Source of the DNA: Bacillota bacterium
GTDB lineage: Bacteria; Bacillota; Clostridia; Lachnospirales; CAG-274
Length of the DNA stretch: 46,177 bases
Direction: 5' to 3'
Assembly (NCBI GenBank): GCA_017460805.1
Contig: JAFUAF010000033.1
Coordinates: forward strand, 1-46,177
The translations under genes were made by a program, and so were the position numbers. The notes beneath the pieces were generated by a model. The model saw nothing but the letters and a program-made list of their open reading frames with translations. It ran no database searches and was not told the origin of the DNA. Of this stretch, positions 41,613-46,177 are shown piece after piece. Positions within the stretch are counted from its first letter, which is position 1; each line of letters starts with the position of its first letter.

Positions 41613-41842
41613 TGGTTTGACGTCGGATATTATTACCGTGCGTTTTAATAAAACACAGGTATGATTATGGTTTAGTGAGGGTGAAAGTCCTCAACGGCCT
41701 TGGGTACCGGGACGCTTACCGAAAGGCGTTCTACAATTTTGCTTCGGAGGGAGCGGCTGCCCGACGGAGCGTGTCCGATCGATGACCGACGCCGTGAAAA
41801 ACGGCAGTAACATTATGTACCGCAAAAGCGGTGAATTTAAAC
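41613..41842 (+). ncRNA. Structured leader upstream of rpsM
   Basis: A GC-rich island with many hairpins in AT-rich surroundings: GAGG/CCTC around GTGAAAGT (near 41678-41693), ACGC/GCGT around CCGAAAGG (near 41710-41731), CGGA/TCCG (near 41774), GCCGT/ACGGC (near 41790-41804) and ACCGC/GCGGT (41819-41832). No stable protein is encoded, although an ATG at 41782 is in frame with rpsM. It may be an autoregulatory ribosomal-protein leader; I cannot match it to a named family. Confidence 0.45.
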
Positions 41843-41859
41843 AAGGAGGTAACAAGTAT

Positions 41860-42228
41860 ATGGCTCGTATAGCGGGTGTAGACTTACCGAGAGAAAAAAG
41901 AATTGAAATAGGTCTTACTTATGTTTACGGTATCGGCCGTGCAAGCTCAAACAGAATTTTAGCTGAAGCAGGCGTTAATCCTGATACAAGAGTAAGAGAC
42001 CTTACAGATGATGAAGTTGCTAAGATCCGTGACGTGATCGACGCATCTCAGACTGTAGAGGGTGATTTAAGACGTGAGATCGCGCTTAATATCAAAAGAT
42101 TAGTGGAAATTGGCTGCTACAGAGGCATCCGCCACAGAAAGGGTCTCCCTGTAAGAGGACAGAAGACCAAGACCAACGCTCGTACAAGAAAAGGTCCCAG
42201 AAGGACTGTTGCGAACAAGAAGAAATAA
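41860..42228 (+). CDS. rpsM: 30S ribosomal protein S13 (uS13)
   Basis: 122 residues in the 30S head. The opening [20 protein letters not shown] and ending [20 protein letters not shown] followed by RTRKGPRR are diagnostic. The frame extends to an ATG at 41782, but the ATG at 41860 has a perfect AAGGAGGT nine bases before it and gives the universal N-terminus. It is the first gene of the operon here; the usual infA-rpmJ pair does not precede it. Confidence 0.98.
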   Translation: MARIAGVDLPREKRIEIGLTYVYGIGRASSNRILAEAGVNPDTRVRDLTDDEVAKIRDVIDASQTVEGDLRREIALNIKRLVEIGCYRGIRHRKGLPVRGQKTKTNARTRKGPRRTVANKKK

Positions 42229-42259
42229 TCATTTGATATTATTTGGGAGGTTAGTTTAA

Positions 42260-42661
42260 ATGGCTAAGAAAACAGTTAAGAAGACTGTAGGCCGCAGACG
42301 CCGCGACAAAAAGGTCGTAGAGCGCGGTGCAGCACATATCCAGTCTACTTTCAATAACACTATCGTAACTATTACAGATGCCGCAGGCAACGCTCTTTCA
42401 TGGGCAAGTGCAGGCGAGCTTGGCTTCAGAGGTTCAAGAAAGTCCACTCCTTATGCTGCTCAGATGGCAGCCGAGAAGGCAGCAGGCGCTGCAAAGGATT
42501 ACGGCTTAAAGACAGTTGAAGTTTTTGTTAAGGGCCCGGGCAGCGGCCGTGAAGCAGCTATCCGTGCATTACAGGCAGCAGGCCTTGATGTAACAATGAT
42601 CAAGGACGTTACACCCGTTCCTCATAACGGATGCAGACCGCCTAAGAGACGTAGAGTATAA
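42260..42661 (+). CDS. rpsK: 30S ribosomal protein S11 (uS11)
   Basis: 133 residues, platform of the 30S subunit. [20 protein letters not shown] and [20 protein letters not shown] with [15 protein letters not shown] are unmistakable. GGGAGG precedes the ATG. The gap to rpsD is 189 bp and contains a palindromic element. Confidence 0.98.
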   Translation: MAKKTVKKTVGRRRRDKKVVERGAAHIQSTFNNTIVTITDAAGNALSWASAGELGFRGSRKSTPYAAQMAAEKAAGAAKDYGLKTVEVFVKGPGSGREAAIRALQAAGLDVTMIKDVTPVPHNGCRPPKRRRV

Positions 42662-42676
42662 CATTGACCGGTTCGG

Positions 42677-42784
42677 AATAAAAATTCAATATGTGCCCGC
42701 AGGGACAAATTTTTAGCGTATGAGCCGCAGGAGCGATGCGACACAGGCGCAGCGTTAAGAAAATTTGAATGTTGAATTTTTATT
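42677..42784. repeat. 108-bp inverted-repeat element between rpsK and rpsD
   Basis: 13-bp perfect terminal inverted repeats, AATAAAAATTCAA (42677-42689) and TTGAATTTTTATT (42772-42784), with inner CAAATTTT/AAAATTTG and a GC-rich core (AGCCGCAGGAGCGATGCG). It has a MITE/REP-like design. It could act as, or have replaced, an S4 leader, but I see no evidence for S4 binding. Confidence 0.75.
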
Positions 42785-42850
42785 TACATTAACTCAATGT
42801 TATCTAAAGACATAAAGATCGTATTTGAAATTAAACGGAGGTAACTATTA

Positions 42851-43447
42851 ATGGCTAGAGATATGGGTCCTATCATTAAAAGATGCAGATACTTGGGTAT
42901 AGAGCCTTCTGTTCTTGGTTCAAGCAAGAAAGTGGGCCACCGCAAGAGAAATATGCGTAAATTAAGTGAATATGGTATTCAGTTAAAGGAAAAGCAGAAA
43001 GTAAAGTTTATTTACGGTGTGCTTGAAAAGCAGTTCAGAAACTACTACAAGAAAGCCGAGAAGATGCACGGCATCGCAGGTGAGAACCTTCTTATGCTTC
43101 TTGAGTTAAGACTTGACAATGTTGTTTACAGACTTGGCTATGGCCGTACAAGAAAAGAGGCTCGTCAGATAGTAAGACACAACCTTGTTACAATAAACGG
43201 CAATAAGGCAAACATCCCTTCACAGCAGGTTAAAGTAGGCGATGTTATCGAGATCAAGGAGACCAAAAAGGATCTTCAGAGATTTAAGGATGTTCTTGAT
43301 GTAACAGCTTCAAGAATCGTTCCCGAGTGGTTAACTGCAGATCATGACAACCTTAAGGGCAGTGTACAGACACTTCCCAAGAGAGAGCAGCTTGTTGACC
43401 TTAACGATATTAACGAGACACTTATCGTCGAGTTGTACAGCAAGTAA
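42851..43447 (+). CDS. rpsD: 30S ribosomal protein S4 (uS4)
   Basis: 198 residues, early 16S binder. The start MARDMGPIIKRCRYLGIEPS has a single Cys, the zinc-free (C-minus) form. The S4 RNA-binding domain is at about 88-150 (LELRLDNVVYRLGYGRTRKE). CGGAGGT precedes the ATG. In many bacteria S4 represses its own operon. Confidence 0.98.
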   Translation: MARDMGPIIKRCRYLGIEPSVLGSSKKVGHRKRNMRKLSEYGIQLKEKQKVKFIYGVLEKQFRNYYKKAEKMHGIAGENLLMLLELRLDNVVYRLGYGRTRKEARQIVRHNLVTINGNKANIPSQQVKVGDVIEIKETKKDLQRFKDVLDVTASRIVPEWLTADHDNLKGSVQTLPKREQLVDLNDINETLIVELYSK

Positions 43448-43503
43448 TTTATCGGCTGTGTTTAAAACTATTATTAAATTGACTTTTAGGGAGGTTGGAC
43501 AGA

Positions 43504-44457
43504 GTGTTTGAATTTGAGAAACCTCGCATTGAAATTACAGAAAAAGACGGCGCATATGGCTGCTTTGTTGTAGAACCGCTGGAAAGAGGCTATGGTACGA
43601 CCCTTGGCAACTCTTTAAGAAGAATTTTGCTTTCTTCTCTTCCCGGTGCTGCTGTAAGCAATGTTAAGATAGAGGGCGTACTGCATGAATTCAGTACTAT
43701 CCCCGGCGTTAAGGAAGACGTTACGGAACTTATCCTTAATCTTAAAAATCTTGCTATCAAGTACACGGGCGAAGGCAGCGAGCCTAAAATGGCATACATC
43801 AATGCTTCGGGCGAATGTGAAGTTAAGGCAGGCGACATTCAGTTTGATGCCGATATCGAGATAATGAATCCCGATCTTCATATTGCTACCTTATCGGGCG
43901 GCCCCGACAGCAAGCTTTTTGTTGAGATAACCATTACAAAAGGCCGCGGATATGTTGATGCGGCAAAGAACAAGAGAGCCGATCAGCCGCTCAGAATGAT
44001 ACCTGTAGATTCTATTTACACTCCTGTCAGACGCTGTAACTTCCGCGTTGAAGATACGCGTGTAGGTCAGATAACAGACTATGACAAGCTGACATTTGAG
44101 GTATGGACAGACGGCACGATTGCGCCCGACGACGCAGTAAGCCTTGGTGCCAAGATACTTAACGAGCACCTTAATCTGTTTGTTGACTTGTCAGACAGCG
44201 CAAAAAATGCCGAAATTCTTGTCGAGAAAGAAGAAGGCAAGAAAGAAAAAGTGCTTGAGCTCAGCATTGAAGAGCTTGACCTTTCGGTACGTTCTTATAA
44301 CTGCTTAAAGCGTGCAGGCATTAACACAGTTGAAGATCTTGCAAACAAAACAGAAGAAGATATGATGAAAGTACGTAACCTCGGCCGTAAGTCGCTTGAG
44401 GAAGTACTTAATAAACTGGCCGAGCTTGGCTTAAGCTTAAGCCCGAGTGAGGAATAA
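43504..44457 (+). CDS. rpoA: DNA-directed RNA polymerase subunit alpha
   Basis: 317 residues. N-terminal assembly domain ([20 protein letters not shown]), linker, and C-terminal domain contacting UP elements and activators ([20 protein letters not shown], then [20 protein letters not shown]). The start is GTG 43504, with AGGGAGG nine bases upstream, giving [11 protein letters not shown]; a TTG at 43495 would overlap the ribosome site. It lies 56 bp after rpsD. Confidence 0.97.
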   Translation: MFEFEKPRIEITEKDGAYGCFVVEPLERGYGTTLGNSLRRILLSSLPGAAVSNVKIEGVLHEFSTIPGVKEDVTELILNLKNLAIKYTGEGSEPKMAYINASGECEVKAGDIQFDADIEIMNPDLHIATLSGGPDSKLFVEITITKGRGYVDAAKNKRADQPLRMIPVDSIYTPVRRCNFRVEDTRVGQITDYDKLTFEVWTDGTIAPDDAVSLGAKILNEHLNLFVDLSDSAKNAEILVEKEEGKKEKVLELSIEELDLSVRSYNCLKRAGINTVEDLANKTEEDMMKVRNLGRKSLEEVLNKLAELGLSLSPSEE

Positions 44458-44479
44458 GATATTATAAGGAGGTTTACCA

Positions 44480-45016
44480 ATGTCCGGATATAGAAAACTT
44501 GGACGTACAGCAACACAGCGTAAAGCATTGCTGCGCAACCAGGTAACTAATTTATTATACCACGGTAAAATAACAACTACCGAGTCTAAGGCAAAGGAAA
44601 TAAGAAGCATTGCCGAGAAGCTTATCACTCTTGCTGTTAAGGAAAAGGATAACTTCGAGGAAGTTACAGTAACAGCTAAGGTTGCTAAGAAAGATGCAGC
44701 AGGCAAGCGCGTTAAGGAAGTTGTAAACGGTAAGAAAGTTACTGTTTTCGACGAAGTTGAGAAGTCTATCAAGAAAGACAGCCCCTCTCGTCTTAACGCA
44801 AGAAGAAAGATCCTTGCTTATCTTTACCCTGTAACAGAAGTTCCCGCTGACGGCCGCAAGGTTAGAAGCAACACTGTTAAGGTAGATATGGCTGCAAAGC
44901 TTTTCGATGAGATCGCACCTAAGTATGCAGGCAGAAACGGCGGCTACACAAGAATCGTGAAGCTTGGCGCAAGACGCGGCGACGGTGCAGAAACAGTTAT
45001 TATCGAACTTATCTGA
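44480..45016 (+). CDS. rplQ: 50S ribosomal protein L17 (bL17), long form
   Basis: 178 residues, longer than the usual 110-130. [20 protein letters not shown] and the end [20 protein letters not shown] are canonical. A Lys/Val-rich insert of about 50 residues (about 60-110; [20 protein letters not shown]) sits between the conserved halves, a feature I associate with some Clostridia. AAGGAGGT precedes the ATG. It is the last gene of the operon. Confidence 0.96.
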   Translation: MSGYRKLGRTATQRKALLRNQVTNLLYHGKITTTESKAKEIRSIAEKLITLAVKEKDNFEEVTVTAKVAKKDAAGKRVKEVVNGKKVTVFDEVEKSIKKDSPSRLNARRKILAYLYPVTEVPADGRKVRSNTVKVDMAAKLFDEIAPKYAGRNGGYTRIVKLGARRGDGAETVIIELI

Positions 45017-45027
45017 TTTTACTTATT

Positions 45028-45055
45028 AAGGATGTCCTTTCGGGCATCCTTTTTT
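45028..45055 (+). terminator. Terminator of the alpha operon
   Basis: AAGGATGTCC (45028-45037), loop TTTC, GGGCATCCTT (45042-45051), then a T run. Confidence 0.93.
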
Positions 45056-45074
45056 GTGTGTTTATTTGCAATTA

Positions 45075-45103
45075 TTGACTTGAAAATGCTGTGATGTTAT
45101 AAT
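45075..45103 (+). promoter_or_regulatory. Predicted promoter of the LRR-like lipoprotein gene
   Basis: TTGACT (45075-45080), 17 bp, TATAAT (45098-45103). Confidence 0.75.
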
Positions 45104-45134
45104 TGGATTATAATAAAAACGTGGAGGGATATCA

Positions 45135-45953
45135 ATGGAAAAAAAGAAGATAATAATGGGTTGTGTTTTTCTTATGCTGACTGTATTTCTTTTTGGGTGC
45201 AGCGGTCAAACAAGTGCAAAAAGACAGCAAAAAGACTTTATTAAGGCGGTAAACAGCTATCTTGATGCGGGTTGGTATGACATAAAAAGCTCCTCAAGCG
45301 AAAATAATGCATATGACCCTTCGGCAATAAAAATTGATTACAGAAGCACGGATAAATACTCTTACAATGATGTTGTCAATGCTGTAAATCAAAGTTTTGA
45401 TACGGCAAAATATCCCGATATAGTTAATGAAAACCTGTATATCAATCAAAGATATAATGACAATATACCGCCGTACCGCGTTTATGCACTGCACTATAAC
45501 AGAGATCTTGGTCGTTTTATACCGTATTCGGTTAAGCCTATACGTTTTGAAAAGCCCGAAGAATTTGCGGAATTTGTAAGTTATACGGATATGGAACTTT
45601 TGGAGAGCATTTCTGTCGGCGTGGGGGAATTTATTACATACAATGATTTTTCCGATTTTGAGAATATTGCACAACCGTATATAAGAAAATTGACGGGTCT
45701 GCATACAATACAATTCGGCAGCAGCGATGTTGACCTTGCATTTGTAAAGGATATGCCGAATTTGGAAAGCGTGGATCTTGCCGATAACTGCCGTGTGCGT
45801 AATTGTGCGGCATTGAAAGATGCGCCAAATTTAAAGTCTGTCAGACTTAACCTTGAATGGATAACAGAGGAAGAAAAAACGGCACTTGAAGCGCTGCAAA
45901 AGGAACGCCCCGAGATAGATCAAAAATGGGAATTTAGCGACGATTTGCTTTAG
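45135..45953 (+). CDS. Lipoprotein with a short leucine-rich-repeat-like C-terminus
   Basis: 272 residues. Lipoprotein signal with lipobox LFGC near residue 22. The middle (about 30-160) is polar and Tyr/Asp/Asn-rich. The last ~100 residues have LRR-like spacing: IRKLTGLHTIQFGSSDVDLA, FVKDMPNLESVDLADNCRVR and LKDAPNLKSVRLNLE. It is probably surface-anchored. No family name can be given. GGAGG precedes the ATG. The last codons and the stop are part of a 30-bp perfect palindrome. Confidence 0.75.
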   Translation: MEKKKIIMGCVFLMLTVFLFGCSGQTSAKRQQKDFIKAVNSYLDAGWYDIKSSSSENNAYDPSAIKIDYRSTDKYSYNDVVNAVNQSFDTAKYPDIVNENLYINQRYNDNIPPYRVYALHYNRDLGRFIPYSVKPIRFEKPEEFAEFVSYTDMELLESISVGVGEFITYNDFSDFENIAQPYIRKLTGLHTIQFGSSDVDLAFVKDMPNLESVDLADNCRVRNCAALKDAPNLKSVRLNLEWITEEEKTALEALQKERPEIDQKWEFSDDLL

Positions 45954-45965
45954 CAAATCGTCGCT
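45936..45965. repeat. 30-bp palindrome over the lipoprotein stop codon
   Basis: 13-bp perfect arms (AGCGACGATTTGC and GCAAATCGTCGCT) around TTTA; the stop TAG is at 45951-45953. There is no T run, so it is not a classic terminator. Confidence 0.85.
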
Positions 45966-46177
45966 GGAGCACGGGACCGGGAGTTGAGCGCGAAGCGCGA
46001 TACGATTCCCGTGCGGCTACGCGCCGTAATGACCGAACGACCACTACAACGCGCTTGCGCGCCACTGTTTATAAGTAACTTTTATGGTTATTGGCGGAGG
46101 CAGCGGACTTCTACACGAAGTCCGCAAACCCTTCCACCGCAAGCGGTCCCCCTACCCCTCCCGGGCGGAGCCCTCCG
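45966..46177. repeat. Palindrome-rich intergenic DNA at the window end
   Basis: No gene is seen. Inverted repeats: GCACGGGA/TCCCGTGC around GCGCgaaGCGC (45969 to about 46013), GCGCttGCGC (near 46050), GCGGACTTC/GAAGTCCGC (46103-46111 with 46117-46125) and ACCGC/GCGGT (46136-46147). It probably continues past the window. Confidence 0.6.

Noticed and set aside
41670-41840. Group II intron start or RNase P RNA before rpsM
   Set aside because: GTGAAAGTCCT-like words recall such RNAs, but the conserved catalytic core and domain V or P-helix patterns are missing and the region is too short.

Overview
The window looks like a chromosomal segment of a spore-forming anaerobic Clostridia member (Firmicutes, low-to-middle GC). 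The reasons are CotJABC spore-coat genes, an SLH-domain surface protein, a cohesin-like/dockerin protein with a Thr-rich linker, anaerobic-type cobalamin genes (CbiET, CbiA, CbiB), lysine synthesis through DapL, and a long L17. It resembles Oscillospiraceae/Ruminococcus-type gut or rumen bacteria, but I cannot fix the genus. I saw no tRNA, rRNA or CRISPR array.

Layout. 0-6.5 kb: mgtE behind a structured leader, then argF, trpS, small membrane proteins, a YbjQ-family protein and a PfkB kinase. 6.5-8.3 kb: an ISL3 transposase remnant, four 92-bp palindromic repeats and a tandemly reduplicated 5' end of an ANTAR regulator gene. 8.3-12.9 kb: a lipoprotein, cotJABC, an SLH protein, and a membrane protein paired with a Cro-type regulator. 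12.9-23.2 kb: a cobalamin operon (cbiET, cbiA, cobU, cobS, a short cobU-like gene, cbiB, cobD, two unknown membrane paralogs, cobQ, cobA). It is interrupted between cbiB and cobD by a duplicated type I toxin-antitoxin module. 23.2-25.1 kb: the dockerin protein. 25.1-37.4 kb: nitrogen assimilation (glnA, amt-PII fusion, a BASS transporter on the other strand, gltB-gltD-purF). 37.4-41.5 kb: a 302-bp MITE-like element, dapF, dapL, then cobT and cobC. 41.5-45.1 kb: the alpha ribosomal operon rpsM-rpsK-rpsD-rpoA-rplQ. 45.1 kb to the end: an LRR-like lipoprotein and palindromic intergenic DNA.

How it works together. The cobalamin genes cover late corrin ring steps (CbiET), amidation (CbiA, CobQ), adenosylation (CobA), the aminopropanol arm (CobD, CbiB) and nucleotide loop assembly (CobU, CobT, CobS, CobC). 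The early ring genes must lie elsewhere. GlnA, Amt-PII and GltBD form an ammonium uptake and assimilation set; their promoters share ACTTGCA-type motifs, and glnA has a terminator-like hairpin directly after its predicted start site. The ANTAR regulator at 7.75 kb is a plausible but unproven RNA-binding antiterminator for such genes.

The most unusual signals are these. (1) A family of palindromes with a GGGACGGTTC core that lies inside, and in frame with, cobU and cobD, forms a terminator loop, and is tandemly arrayed with the ANTAR 5' end to give three ORFs that overlap by 11 nt. (2) A duplicated Hol-Tox/TxpA-like type I toxin module between cbiB and cobD, with a decayed second cobD start. 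(3) Shared ACTTGCA motifs and a 5'-terminal attenuator in the nitrogen genes. (4) Structured leaders before mgtE and rpsM that I could not assign.
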